In this document: positions 36,401 to 49,396 of the stretch, piece by piece
How the letters are laid out: every line of letters starts with the position of its first letter
Position numbering within the stretch: position 1 is the stretch's first letter
Assembly: GCA_013180625.2 (NCBI GenBank)
Contig: SNVD02009519.1
Span: 2,632,501-2,696,500, forward strand
Direction of reading: 5' to 3'
Source: Boswellia sacra
Lineage: Eukaryota; Streptophyta; Magnoliopsida; Sapindales; Burseraceae
DNA length: 64,000 bases
Notes under the pieces: model-generated
What the model was told of the DNA's origin: nothing
The model's database searches: none
What the model saw: only the letters and a program-made list of their open reading frames with translations
Program-made: the position numbers and the translations under genes

Positions 36401-37864
36401 TCTGTAGAATCAGATCATCTTGATGTCACCGTTGAAGGACCCTATGGCCCTAGTTCATCTCATTTTCTAAGGTTATATAAAACAATATTATATTTTTAAT
36501 TAAATCAATAGTTCTAAATTATGTTTCAAATATTAATGTTGGAGCTTCTTCAGATTTAGTGTTTTCTTAATATGGTATCAAAGTTAAAGATAAGGAAATC
36601 TATCAAACATTAAATATTAATGTTTGATCGTAAAATAACTTAAGTTTTTCTATTAAGTGGTTTCATAACACTTAACAATAATCTTTCCTTGCATTGCAGG
36701 CATGAATTACTGGTGATGGTGTGCGGAGGTAGTGGTATTACTCCTTTCATCTCCATAATCCGCGAAATCTTTCATCAAAGTACCAAACCGGACAGCCAAA
36801 TTCCAAATGTTCATCTCATATGTTCCTTCAAGAACTCTGCTGAGCTATCAATGCTAGACCTCTTGCTTCCAATCTCCGGCACACATGTAGAATTTTCCAG
36901 AATTAAATTGCAGATAGATGCCTATGTCACCAGAGAGAAGGAGCCCCCCAAAACAGATATAAAGAAGCCACTGAAATGCATTTGGTACAAGCCATGTCCA
37001 TTGGACTCACCCGTTTCTGCTGTTCTAGGCCCCAACAACTGGCTGTGGCTTGGTGCAATAATAACATCATCATTTCTCATGTACATCCTCGTGTTGGGCA
37101 TGGTGACTCGCTACTACATTTTCCCTATCGAACACAACAATGAAGTATACCTTTGGTCCTACAAATGTCTCTGGGATATGTTTCTCGTTTGTGCCTGTGT
37201 TTTCATAGCGTCTAGTGCAGTCTTCCTCTGGCGCAAGAAACAGAATGGCGTCAAAAGCAATCGAGTTTATAACCTGGAAGTACCAATACCATCACCAACA
37301 GCACCCTTTGACTCGTGGGTTTGCAACGGCGATAAGGAGCTCGAAAGCCTTCCCCATGACTCCCTAGTTCAAGCTACCACGGTGCATTTCGGTACAAGGC
37401 CTAATCTCAAGAGTAAGTGGCTTACTAAATTTTTTATTTTTTTTTTTAACGTCTAACTAAGTTTAATCTTATAAATAAAAATACCTTTTTTTCAGATAAA
37501 TTTCGTTAAACACGCTTAAATTATATAGTTAACGACTGCGAATATAAAGAACAAATTGGGTTTTCTAACTCAATGTCTTCTCGATCTGTATTCGTCATCT
37601 TAAGAGTGTTCTCTATAAACGCTTCTAACCACTACATAGCTAAACTCAGAGGAAATTAGAGTTTTACTAAATTCAGAAAACAACCCCTTCATTTTTTTTT
37701 TTGACATTTCTGTTTATTTTGCAGGATTATTATTTGATTTGAAGGCGTCAGATGTTGGAGTTCTAGTGTGTGGCCCAAGAAGGATGCGACATGAGGTTGC
37801 GAAGATTTGTTCATCTGGGTTAGCAGATAACCTGTACTTTGAGTCCATTAGCTTCAACTGGTGA
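33448..37864 (+). CDS. FRO: FRO-c: ferric-chelate reductase, intact
   Basis: Eight exons: 33448-33604, 33888-33999, 34088-34276, 34379-34613, 35814-36141, 36228-36471, 36700-37412 and 37725-37864, giving 705 residues in frame. The haem ligand pair HX13H is at 201/215, a second His pair lies in the THHLYILYIIFYVLHVG segment, the FAD motif HPFT is in exon 6, GGSGITPF in exon 7 and CGPRRMRHEV near residue 675. The architecture is the same as FRO-a, so it should be a plasma-membrane NADPH-dependent Fe(III)-chelate reductase. Intron 4 (1.2 kb) carries a MITE-like and a SINE-like insertion. Exon 2 adds a short Gln/Ala insertion (KQAQQP) compared with FRO-a. The promoter lacks the central G-box block, so expression may differ from FRO-a. 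Confidence 0.93.
34886..35205. mobile_element. Probable MITE in FRO-c intron 4
   Basis: The ends are inversely related: GTTTGGTTATCACC..AATAAGAGCTTTTA on the left and TAGAAGCTC..AAAAGCCGAAATAAAC on the right. The inside is AT-rich with several AAAAGC/GCTTTT words. FRO-a has nothing comparable in this intron. Arm identity is moderate and no target duplication was identified. Confidence 0.4.
35290..35590 (-). mobile_element. SINE-like sequence with tRNA-type B box
   Basis: On the minus strand, CGAGTTCGAATCTCCC (35402-35417) matches the tRNA/Pol III B-box consensus GGTTCGAANCC. An A-box-like region would lie 5' of it, near TTGGTTCAACTTCTGC (35466-35481). A tRNA-unrelated body follows. A tRNA-derived SINE is the simplest reading, but the poly-A tail and target duplications are not clear. 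Confidence 0.4.
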
Positions 37865-38079
37865 TCCGCGCAAGCATATATGCTGGCTGTTACACCAGAT
37901 AACGTCCATCGATATGTTGCATACAGCCTAATCCTATATTTCCTTGTGTATATTATATACTGTTAGCCATAATAAGTATCCGCATGTTGAAAGCTTTTAT
38001 TGTATATTATGTTTCAGAAATAATAATTACCTTTTTTTGCCACATACTTTAATTCTCGTATAACTCCACCATCTGGGCA

Positions 38080-39472
38080 TTGTTGAATATGTCTGAGCAC
38101 GACAAGCATAGATTTTTCGGCCCAAAAATTAGCTGTCGAGTAACTCACCAAGCATGTTAAGAATTTACATTGCATGTTTGACAATGACATGCACTTAAGA
38201 GGACATGTTTACTTGTACGAACTATATGGAGGGATATCTTTTGTCTAAATGATTTGCTAGAATTTGTTAAAACTAATTATCGCTCCTGTAATTTAACTAT
38301 TTTATATCATTTAACTTTTTTTTTTTTTTGGTTGGAATTTAAGAAGACACTGTCAAGCAAAGCAATCGAGATCAGTTCATTAACCCTTGCAAATTAAGGC
38401 CCTTTATAGTGATGGTTGTGGATAAATTTGTCTCTGTTTGGTCCAATTCGTGGGAGGATATTATAAGAATAGCATTCTCATGTCATGTGTACTCTTAGAG
38501 ATAATCCTATTAAGGTTTCAAACTTTGACTACTATTACTACTAATAATAATAACGGATAAGTAACCAAGGCAAGATAGCAGCATTCCAATCCTCCTTCAC
38601 GTGCGCAAATGCAACAAAATAAGAATCATTCCCACAATCTAACTTGTTAGCATTCAAAAGCTAACACGCAAAGCCATCTAATATTGAGCCAGTGTGAATG
38701 CTATTATTTAATTTATCATTACCATTTGACGCATGAATTTCAATTAAAATCTCAAATGTTGTTTTATATAATGTTCGATATAAAAAGTAACCAAGCAAAC
38801 TCTGCTAAAAACTTACTTTAATCATTCCCTATTGACTATATTATTGACATGTACTTATCAAAAACAAAACTACAGGGAAAGTGTCATTTTGGCATATTGC
38901 TGCCACTACCGTTTACCAATCTTCATAATATCTTGGTCTCGCACAGATCCACTGACAGTGTAATCAACACATAATTTGGCTTGATAAAACAAAATCATTT
39001 GCAAAAAATCAAAGTTCCCAATTGAATTTTTAATATAGAATATTTAATATATTTCATTTCTAGCTCTTAGCTCATAATTTTTCGAACTTGTTTTTGTTCT
39101 TAAATAACACGTTTTACATAACAAAGATTTATTTATTTTTTTAATTTATTTGATTTAACTAGACCTACGTATATCAAAATTTTCATATTAGATTGGGTCA
39201 AATTTAGATTCACAACTGCATGAACTTGGAGTTGACAAAAATTAATTAGTTTAGAATACTAAAGACCCCTATTTAATTACATCTGCATAGACTTCAAGCT
39301 GGCTCCTTTGCCGCTAATTCGTCACATAACTAAAACTTGGAAGTTAATCTAAAAAATATTATTGTTTTATTACCATGCCATTTTTGCTATATATAACGGT
39401 TAATCATCATGGGAAAGCCCCCAGATATAGGAACTTTTTGCAGGGACAGTGGCAAGTTCTTGTTGTGAAGTA
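38080..39472 (+). promoter_or_regulatory. FRO-d upstream region with G-box
   Basis: Parts match the other FRO spacers: AAGCAAAGCAATCGAGATC near 38355 (compare 32865), GGTCCAATTCGTGGGAGGAT near 38440, and CAAGGCAAGATAGCAGCATT near 38570. The E-box at the conserved TCAC..GCGCAAAT position is a perfect G-box, CACGTG, at 38598-38603. Similarity ends near 38640, and the last ~830 bp before the ATG are unique. Confidence 0.55.
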
Positions 39473-42346
39473 ATGGACACCAATACGATTCAATCAGCTA
39501 TAAGACTACTAGTAATGGTTGTGTTTCTTGGGCAAATGATGATTTGGATCATGATGCCCACAAGCACTTATTTTTTTCACTGGTTGCCTCAAATCAACTC
39601 AAAAACACAAGCCACCTACATTGGAAAACAAGCTGGAAACACTCTGATTTTCACATTTCCATTCCTCTTCATTGCAACTTGGGGCTGTATATACCTTCAT
39701 TTAGGAAAGATTAATGATGTTGATTGCAAAAGCGGAAGGTACATTCTATCGTTCTATATATATAGTCTCTCCTTTTATTTTTGTGTATATATATATAGTT
39801 TAGAGCAAAGGTGAGTGAATAATATTAATGCTTAATTTCTCTGCTGCAGTGCGGCCAAGAATTCTCCTTTTGCCTCATGGAATTGGAAACGACCAGCACT
39901 GGTGAAAGGCCCTCTTGGGATTGTTTCTTGGATAGAGATATCATTTTTAACAATGTTTGCTGCGCTATTGGTTTGGTCTTTCACTTCTTACATGCATTTT
40001 ATGTTTGGAAATTTTGTCCAAACAAAAGAGGGGACGCAAGTGTAAGAATTTGATCATTTTAAATTTCTTCTATACATAATGTAAATCAATTCAAAGTTTT
40101 TGTATTGTTAATTATTTTCATTTTTTGTGGGGTGGGAGCACAGGTGGGAAGCTAAACTGGGATTGTCAGGAATGCTGCTGGGCTTTGTCGGCAACATTTG
40201 CTTGGCCTTTCTTTTCTTTCCTGTGACTAGAGGATCATCTGTCTTGCAGCTCGTTGGCCTCACCAGCGAGCAAAGCATCAAGTATCATATTTGGCTTGGC
40301 CACATTGCCATGACCCTCTTTACTGCACATGGCCTATGTTATGTTGTCTTGTGGTTCAGGACAGATCAAATCTCACAGGTACAAATGTAACACAATTCTC
40401 AATTTCATAATCATTTACCATTTTTGATCCTTGAATATGATTTAAAAATAAAAAATACAAAAGAAAATTGCTAGCTATATACCTGTCATATCTTTTTGTT
40501 TCTGCTACATGGTAGATGCTGAAATGGGACAAGATTTCTGTGTCAAATGTGGCCGGAGAAATATCTTTGCTCTTTGGATTGATGATGTGGATGACAACCG
40601 TTCCACGCATAAGGCGAAAGATTTTTGAGCTCTTCTTTTATACTCATTATCTATACATTCCCTTTGTTGTGTTCTTTATCTTTCATGTTGGGTTCTCCTA
40701 TTCTTGCATCATGCTTCCTGGCTTCTATCTGTTCCTGGTTGATCGCTACTTGAGACTTCTGCAATCACAACAAAGAATTCGTCTTGTTTCAGCTCGCATT
40801 TTGCCCTGTGAAACAGTGGAGTTAAACTTCTCCAAGAGTCCAGGTGAAGTTTCACTAATAGCTCAATCTAAATGTGATTGTATGCTCATGATCATAAGCA
40901 CATCAATTAACATTAATTTCTCTATGGTTTTCATCGCTATGGGGCAGGGCTAAGTTACAGTCCAACAAGCATTGTATTTGTCAATGTGCGTTCGATTTCC
41001 AAGCTGCAATGGCACCCTTTTACAATTTCCTCTAGTAGTAATCTGGATCCTGAAAAGCTAAGTGTTGTGATCAAAAGGGGAGGAAGTTGGTCAGAAAACT
41101 TGTATCAAACGCTTTCCTCCACTTCAAATGTGGATCACCTTGAGGTCTCCATTGAAGGACCCTATGGACCTGCTTCAACACATTTTACAAGGTCTCCATT
41201 TTACCATTGATTCGTAATAAAATTCTCATCTACATCTAATGAAAATTGAAGCATTACTAGTTAATATTCCTACAAAATCTAGTATTATCAAAAGGTATGC
41301 ACCGCAGCTTTAACATGGAGAAAATATGCTGCAGGTATGACAAGCTAGTGTTGGTGAGTGGAGGAAGTGGCATTACTCCTTTCATCTCCATCATCCGTGA
41401 GCTTATCTCCGAGGCCAACACTTCAAGTGCGAAAATTCCACCGGTTCTCCTTATATGTGCTTTCAAGAAATCTCAGGAGCTTACCATGCTAGACCTGATG
41501 CTTCCAGTTTCAGGCACCACTCTAGACATTTCTCGCTTGCAATTGCAAATTGAAGCCTATGTGACAAGGGAGAATAAACCCGCAACAAAAAAGCAGAAGT
41601 TGCCGCATACAGTATGGTTCAAGCCTAATGCAGCAGATGCACCGGTTTCTCCAATTTTAGGCCCCAAGAGCTGGATCTGGCTCGGTGCAATAATTTCATC
41701 TTCATTCATCATCTTTCTTGTGCTCATTGCCATTCTCACACAATATTATATATACCCAATTGACCATAACTCTAATATTATATACAATACCTCCTGGAGA
41801 GCTGCTTTAAACATGCTATTTATCTGTGTCTCCATAGTCATGACTTCAACAGCTGCTTTTCTTTGGAACAAGAAAGAAAGTGCCAGGGAAATGATGCAGA
41901 TTCAGAACACGGAGACACAAACACCAACGGCATCTCCAGGGTCATGGCATGCAGATAGAGAGTTAGAAAGCTTCCCACAACAGTCTTTTGCTGAAGCCAC
42001 CCATGTGCATTATGGCGAAAGACCCAACCTGAAAAGTAAGCTACAAATAAATAAATAAAGTTGATTTTTCTAACGTGTTAACAGAGTCTCACGTTCACTA
42101 AGCCTTTGGATTGAAGCCCTTGTTGCTATATAATACATTCGCATACATGAACTTGATAACATCAGCATAGGTCGGTGAACTAGATTAAATTATTCTTTGC
42201 TTGCAGAACTACTAGTTGAAAGTGAAGGATCTAGCATTGGAGTGTTTGTTAGCGGCCCCAGAAGGATGAGGCAAGAAGTGGCTACCTTCTGTTCATCCGG
42301 TTTCACAAGCAAGCTACATTTCGAGTCCTCTAGCTTTACCTGGTGA
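39473..42346 (+). CDS. FRO: FRO-d: divergent ferric-chelate reductase, intact
   Basis: Seven exons: 39473-39738, 39850-40041, 40144-40378, 40516-40843, 40948-41191, 41335-42035 and 42207-42346, giving 701 residues in frame. Exon 1 corresponds to exons 1 and 2 of FRO-a and FRO-c, so the first intron is absent. The N-terminal membrane segment ends in MMPTSTY. Haem ligands fit His 201/215 and the pair in THYLYIPFVVFFIFHVG. HPFT is at 363-366, GGSGITPF at 431-438. The C-terminal NADPH motif reads SGPRRMRQEV, with Ser 671 where FRO-a and FRO-c have Cys. The start chosen is the first ATG; a longer reading would need a GTG. It is the oldest or fastest-changing member of the array and should still act as a Fe(III)/Cu(II)-chelate reductase. 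Confidence 0.92.
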
Positions 42347-43388
42347 CACTTAGCTCCACTGATGAGATTATATTTCCTTTAGTTAGAATTTTTTTTTTTT
42401 TTAAATGTAATACTGTAGAAAAGATATATGGAAAATTCTCATCCTGATGATATACTATAACACCTAATCCTGATCTAATATTTGGCTTGGCTCTAAATTA
42501 TGATCAAGAAGAGGGCTTCCAGAACTAGAAGCTAAAATTAGAGCAACAATAATTTCGACAAGCCAATAGCGTAATAAATGGAAAGAATTGATTTTTTTAA
42601 AACGGACCCAAATCATGGGGTGTCACTGAAAGATGGAAATCCTCTTAAAAGTTTAAATGTCCTGCTCACAGCAGATTATGGACGTTCTCTATCTTCTAAT
42701 ACTAGGTAAGTCAGCCTATAAATTTCCCAGGAATGGATCATTTTTCAACTACCCCTCTTAATTTGGATCATTCTTGAATTTTCAGTCGTCAAATTTAAGG
42801 TTCAGCGAGCCAAATAATCTGAGTGAAGTGATTGATCCTCTTCGTTTAAGAAGCAACATGCTACTGACAAAAGCACAACTACTAAACAACTGAGTTTTGT
42901 CTGAATAGAACCAATGTTATCCAATGGAAAATTGAATCTCTCATCCCATTAAAAGATATCATAAACGATGTCGTCGATGTCAATGGATAACGGCGCAAAC
43001 AGATGAAACAATCATTGTTTCAAAACCAATTGGAAAACTGTCAATGACGAAGACATTAGGAAATCAACTTCTTTTAGTATTCATTATATCTTAATGGCCT
43101 CATGTAGAGGTTACAGATGGCCAGAAGAAAATGACCATGAAAACATGGATTAAAAAAAAAAAAAGGCAAAAAGAAAAAAAAAATGCCAGCTACTAAAAAC
43201 CTGGAAGTAAGATGAGAGTCAGACAGGCAAAAAAAGAGAAAACTCTCTTCCAACGGTAAACGAACCCATCATAATTAATAGTCATGTTCTGCTTCTAACC
43301 AAAATCAACTGGATCTGCACACAAAGTCCTATATCTTCGAATAATCTCTTCACTTCACTCGTAATCCTCAGAATCAAGAATTCATGAG
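42347..43388. other. Convergent intergenic region
   Basis: This space holds the 3' flanks of FRO-d (+) and the large acidic protein gene (-). It is AT-rich with A-tracts near 43150-43185. I see no gene, repeat unit or TIR element in it. Confidence 0.5.
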
Positions 43389-46300
43389 TCACTCAAGCAC
43401 CATTGCATCCTCTGCATTATACCTTAAACGCCGCATGGCACCGTCAGTATCGTAACGCCTCACTCTATGCATCATTTCATATCTATTCCCCTGTTTCCTT
43501 CCATCGTCGCTAGCCCCTTCATATTTGTATCTCCTACCAGCACCACCACCCATATCTGCATATCTTCTTGGTTGTCCCATGGGTCTAATAGGACGCACCG
43601 AATCAAACCTTTGACTCTGCCGAAACATCCTCAGAGGTGATTTCCTGTCCCTGAAATTATCTATAGTAGATACTCGATCATCAGACCGGCAACTACGATG
43701 GGGTGAGAAGCGATTTCTTGGTGGGGACATGAAACTTTCATCATATGCTGCCGCAAATTGCTTTTGAAAAGGCAACCTCACCCTCTCAATTCTGCCAGAT
43801 CTAAATATTGGTGACCTACTACGACGTCTTGATCCCTCATTCCTTTCCCTCGAAGATAACCATGCACTGGGTGAGCGACTTCTGGACCTTGACAGAGACT
43901 TCTTATAAGGTTGGGCATAATGCAGTCTTTCTGGTGGAGAAATACTTCTTTCCCTCCGGCTCAAACGATGTCGCATATGATAGGGATATCCAGAGGCATA
44001 GCAAGGCATCGGCCTGCGGTAGTCCTCCCTGATTCCACGATTTACCCCTTGTGGATATTTTCTAAACCTACTTCTATCAGGACTAATATCATCTCTAACA
44101 AAAGCTGATCTGGCTTGATGTCCATAAATATCATCCCTGTAAGCCACATATCTCCTATTAAGAGGCCGATAGACACTGTTCGAGGAAGAGCTTAAATATT
44201 GCCTGCGAACACGGTTGTCAAATTCTTCGACGGCTGCTGCTTCTGACATTCGGTTCGAGGACATGACAAATCCACGGTTCTCAATAACATTTCTAGGTCT
44301 CGCAGAACCATAAGGGTAAGTAGGTGACTGACCGGTATTGACAATGCGGCCACCTCCTGGGCTCCTGCAGCGTGTATCTGTGACAGATCTGTCTCTTCCC
44401 ATAAATTTGTTTGAAGCTACACCCCTTCCAGACTGAGGACAAAAATCATCAAAAACATCCGGCCTGAAACAGAAAGTTAAGTCAGCCCTAACAACTTCTA
44501 AAAGAGAAGGTTCACTTAAAAGATGGTTAGTAGACCAACAGTATTACCTGTTTCTCTGCACAATGTCAGACAATAACGACCCTTGAAAGCGTGGTAGCAA
44601 CTCCCTTTTTGATATCCTTGGCCCGAACATTCTAGAATTGAAATCTTTACTATCTGGCCCATCCTCACTATCAACTGTATAATTCTTTATTTTGCTGCCA
44701 TCTTTTGATTCCGAAGTTCTCATCTTTGACCTTGTTAAATGATGATCTCCAAAAGCATCTTCTGCAGCACATTGTTCAATTTTTTCATCCATGACACCAG
44801 ATACACAAATAGAACCCCCCTCAATTTTTCTTTTATCCTTAATATCTTCAACATCCAAAGGATATAATCTTTCTCCATCACAATCAGACTCATAGTCTAC
44901 TTGTTCAATTTCCATGCTAATAGCTTCAAGATCCTCCCAGCCGTGTACGTCAGATTCTCTTAACTCCCCGTCCTCAAACTGAGAATCATAACCAGTGTGA
45001 AGTTCCCCAGGATTTTCCATTCCAACAATGTGAAACTTACTCTCTTGAGCAACCTCTGACTCGCAGACATCTTTGGCAGGATCTTCAGTTTTGACCTCAT
45101 CCACACTATTTGTAGGAATATTACCACTGCATTTCTCATGAGTGGCAAATACACTTCCTCCATCAACAGGAGAATCAATCTTACTATCCTTCATCTCAAG
45201 AGCTTCATTGGCTACTCCCACTGCAACCATAGATACTACAGGATGAACTTCTTCAACAAAAGCACTGGATTTAGAAATTTCTTCACCGGTGGGTAAAGGA
45301 TTGCTAGTATCCACTTCCTCTGGTTTACTTGCAGGCTCCATTCCAAGGGCTACAGGTCCAGCCACTTGACTGTTATCCATAAGCAACATCCCCTGAGAAG
45401 CACAATCAGAAGCTCTACCAGATTCTTCAGCCCTCTCATCCAGACTGGTGTTATCAATCTCACAAGTAATTCTATCTAACGCTGATACTTGAGGAGAAGT
45501 AACATCACACTTCTCAACCTCAACATTTTGAGTAGACAAAGTTTTTTCTTCTTGGGCACCAAAAGGACAACCTTCTGTCTTCTCCACAAGGTAACTGGGA
45601 GGTAACGTCTTGCTTGCACCATTATCTTCACAGGGAACATTATTGCATGGGTCCGTACTGACAACTCGAGTTGAAGCTTTTGCATTAGCACTACATTCAT
45701 CTTGGCTGCAATCAAGGCCGGTGCAAGTTTCCAACTGAGAGTCATTTCTGTTTGATCCATAAAACAAGCCGCTTGAATCTAATGTAATGTGAGTCTCCCC
45801 ATGTACCTCAGATGAATCTACTCTAACCATGTCATCATGTTTGACAGTTTCAGTTTCCCTCTCCATCTCACAACCTTCCACAATATGTAGCTTTCCACTC
45901 CCAACCACTGAAGAACCTTCTGCAGAGTTTGTTTGACAACCAACATTCTCCATATCACAAGGTTTCTCCCAGGCATCAATCACAACATTTAAATCCCAGT
46001 GCAACCTATCATCACGCGAGGAAGCAGACCTTCCCACCATCTTCTCAACCTCGTCAACAGTAGACTTCTGTGCAGACATAGCAGTACCATCCTGGAAAGA
46101 GGACTCCTCAATTCTTTCTCTCACCACTGGATCTTTTAGCGACATATTGACTGTTTCTAGTGGTGGAACAGTTTCTTCAACTAGCACTGATTCATTTTCT
46201 TTGTGCAAGCACCCTTCCATCTCCGTATGCTCCTCAGCCTGGTCAACATCAAAGCTGTCGCTACAAGCTGCAGCTGCAAGCATCTCAATACCAGAAAAGT

Positions 46301-48226
46301 CTTCCCCATAACCAATAGTGCCATTTACTGCCTCTGGAATATACCCGTTGACAACAGGACTCACAATAGCTTTAGTAGATGCATCAGTTGTCCTAAGTAA
46401 TGTGTTGCCATCTGACTTTTGAGAAAACCCATTACTTGAAGCATGTTGAACCACCTCAATACGTGGAGATGGGATACAAGGTGGGGGTGATGGAGACCTC
46501 AAATTAAATTTTCTTTTCTTAATAGGCACATACTCTATTTTGTCGCTGAAACGTCGTCCAAGAACAGCCACACCAAGCTGCCAACGAGAGACAAAATCAA
46601 AATAAATAGAGGAACATAACTACAGGAAAAAAAATGCAGAAGCAACCAAGCCAAAACACAATATCAACCTTCTCAGATTCAGATACTGTTGAGTCCTCTT
46701 CCCTTGTAGGTCTCTTAACATGAATCTCCACTCCTGCCGTCTGATCTCTGCCTGGAGGTTTCCTGGTTCGTCTTGTTGCACTCCTATTTCCTTTCGATAC
46801 CTTCTTCCAAGTCAAGTCAGGATTTAAGAAATTGGTCAGTTCTAGGCCTACTGTGCTCATCATTCTTGCTGATACAGATCCTATTCCATCGACTAATAAT
46901 CTACCACGACAAGTCTTGCAGGAAGCCGTTGCTCCCTGTTTTCCACTTGACACCAGGGTAGAGGGAACCCCAGTGCAAGTACACGATCTAGTCTGCGAGA
47001 AAATATTAAATGTTCCAATTAGTATTTAGTGATAACTGACTATCGATTCCTATAATAAACTTCTATATTACCACTGGCACATAATCCATTATGTATGAAT
47101 GGCCTCCAACATGTGCCACCCTATTGCATCTGTGATGTTCTCATCAGTAATTTTTATGGTTTTCACGTTTTCCTGAGTTTAAGAACTACAAAATTGGTAC
47201 AAGAAACCTCTGGAAACTTACTTTCAATTTAATTCCTCCAATCTTGACGGATTTTGACAAGGATGATTTCTCCCCAGTGATTAAGGGCAGGTTTAAAACG
47301 TCACCCACCTTCTGTACCATTAAAATATAGAAATCAGATCAGCACTGAAACCAGTACAGAAAACAAGAAAATATAAATATTAACTTTAAATAAATAAATA
47401 AATAATATCCACACAAATAATACTATCTGTCAAGCCCGAAACCGAAAGCTAATAACAAGGACTGCCAGCATACACCTCCATAGGCGATTACCTTGAGGCA
47501 AGTAGTATTAACCAGTTTTGGCCTGCAAGTACTTCCTCGTAGCTTTTGACATAGTGGGTTCCAACACTAGGAACCAGGGCTTCTTTGCGACCAAATTTAA
47601 TAACGATACTAACAGATAATCAACAAAATTTAACAACCGTTTAGCACCCAAAAAGGGTTTTTCATACTATCGTTCTCTAACGATATTAAGTTGAAGGGTG
47701 GGTGCAAAAGCAAATTCATAATACGCCACTTCTGTTGTCTAATCAACGGCTCCCAAAGCGTCCAGCAATTTTGAATCAATCCATTGTTTCAGATATATTA
47801 TACAAGGATAATATAAAGAAATTAAGTGAGCCTTCCACTTAAGGTCCTCGCTATTATCCATCAAAAGCCACATAGCATGAAGCATATAACCTTGCGTTTC
47901 ATAACCTACCGTGCTTGTGAGGTAGATCCAATCATGCAAAGGAAATATAACATATTCAAATTTGCTATAAATAAATCTAGATGATAAATCATCATCATCA
48001 GCGCCTTTACTAGTCATATTAGCTCCAAAATTTATACTAAAATCTGAAATATTTCTATCCGCGCCAGGCTCCAGCATCTGTGCAACCAAGCTGCAAGTTC
48101 TTCCGATTGAATAGCTCCACTAAGCCCTAAACTTACTAATCTAGAAGAATCCAAAGCTTGTCTTGCAAGAATATTCGAAACCCTAGTTTTCTTCTCTAAT
48201 TCATAGAAATCGGATCTCGAGAGATT
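43389..48226 (-). CDS. Large acidic protein with Arg/Ser-rich tail (dentin sialophosphoprotein-like)
   Basis: Supported exons, 5' to 3': 47311-47222, 46992-46669, 46577-44548 and 44463-43389, all in frame, about 1170 residues. An open 30-codon exon, 48226-48137, with a strong GTAAGT donor joins in phase but has no ATG, so the true start is unresolved. The N-terminal part has a small Cys cluster (SCTCTG and SCKTCRG) and a Lys/Arg-rich stretch. The large exon is Glu/Ser/Val-rich and probably disordered, with basic KKRK near VPIKKRKFNLRSP and SPSPPP. The C-terminal ~350 residues are rich in RS/SR, RRR and RY, recalling splicing-associated nuclear proteins. It is probably nuclear; the function is unknown. 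From memory the Arabidopsis counterpart is AT5G52530, annotated only by composition. Confidence 0.8.
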
Positions 48227-48240
48227 TTAGCCGGCGCTTT

Positions 48241-49390
48241 AGAAATCAACAGATGCGGCGACGTTTTACGTCTTCGGTGTCGTCTGTCGAAGAAAAACAT
48301 CCACAAACAAAGCGTACAAATCAAAAAAGCTACGGTGTTTTATATACCTGTTTCTTCTTTAATCAAAATCGCCGACGATTTCTCCGATTTGATTTGACGA
48401 TAAACTCTTCCTCAGATTTAAAAAACTCGCATAAATCTTCAAAGAAAATAACGATCTTCTTCTTCTTGTTCTCTGGTCTAGTTATTCAAACTGGCCTGGT
48501 AAGTCAAGGCAAGGCAAGGCTAGGCTTCAGATATCGTAGATTATTAATCGTTGATTATTGACCGTCCGATTGACGGACCTTCGTCAGAGATCGCTGGTTG
48601 TCTTCTACGATAATTTCTCTTCTCTCTTCCCGCTGCGCCTCCGCCTCCAGAGCCAAATCTTCTCTTCTCGTTGCTTGGATGAGACCTAAAAGCCCTATCA
48701 CCACGTATTTATGATTGACTTTGTGCCAACACTACCCTCCTTTATTTCGTTATTTTCCGATGATACCCCTACGTCGCCCTCCTAATTTCCCTCTCCAACC
48801 ATGATTCGTAATAAACAGAAACAAGAAAAGGAAGAGGAAAACAACTTGCAATTAATTCTCGAAGTCTCGATGTGGCCAAGAAAAGTCAAGAGTCAAAAGT
48901 GGCCAAGCAAAGTGCAAATTGACTTTCCCCAACACAGCACAGCAATTACTCGGAGCTGTTTTGTCTTCGCATTATTGTGATTGTTATTACGACCGTTTAT
49001 AAATCTAAATTTTATTTTTTATATTATATATTTTTAATATAATTTATATTTAATATTAATTATTTTTTTAATTTAAAATAATTAAAATCAATCATATATT
49101 TATAAATTTAATTAAAAATAAAAATACTTAATTCATAAATAAATTCATCCTCCCAGATTTCTTTAAGAAAAGATACCACATTATTTTTAAGCTTTATTAT
49201 TTAAAAAAAATCCAAACGATTTTATTACTTCCTTTATTGATAAATTATTTAAAAAAAATAGATTTTTTTTGTTCAAGTTATAATCGCTTAAGATATGGTA
49301 AGATATTTATTTAGAAATTACAATATATTTACTAATTATTAAAGTTAATATAAGATCAACATAGAGCCATTTAATGTAAACAGGGTCAGT
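48241..49390. other. 5' flank of the acidic-protein gene, then AT-rich spacer
   Basis: To about 48700 this is likely promoter and 5' UTR of the minus-strand gene. It contains a strong minus-strand donor, CAG-GTATAT, near 48347, compatible with an untranslated first exon. The small plus frame at 48253-48561 has no homology features and lies in this leader. 49000-49370 is plain AT-rich DNA. Confidence 0.45.
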
Positions 49391-49396
49391 CTTATA

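Noticed and set aside
47739..48089. 116-codon minus-strand frame in the acidic-protein gene
   Set aside because: Lies in the intron between the candidate first exon and the exon at 47311; no homology features and out of the gene's exon chain.
48253..48561. 102-codon plus-strand frame
   Set aside because: Located in the 5' leader of the minus-strand gene; Phe/Lys-rich translation without domains.
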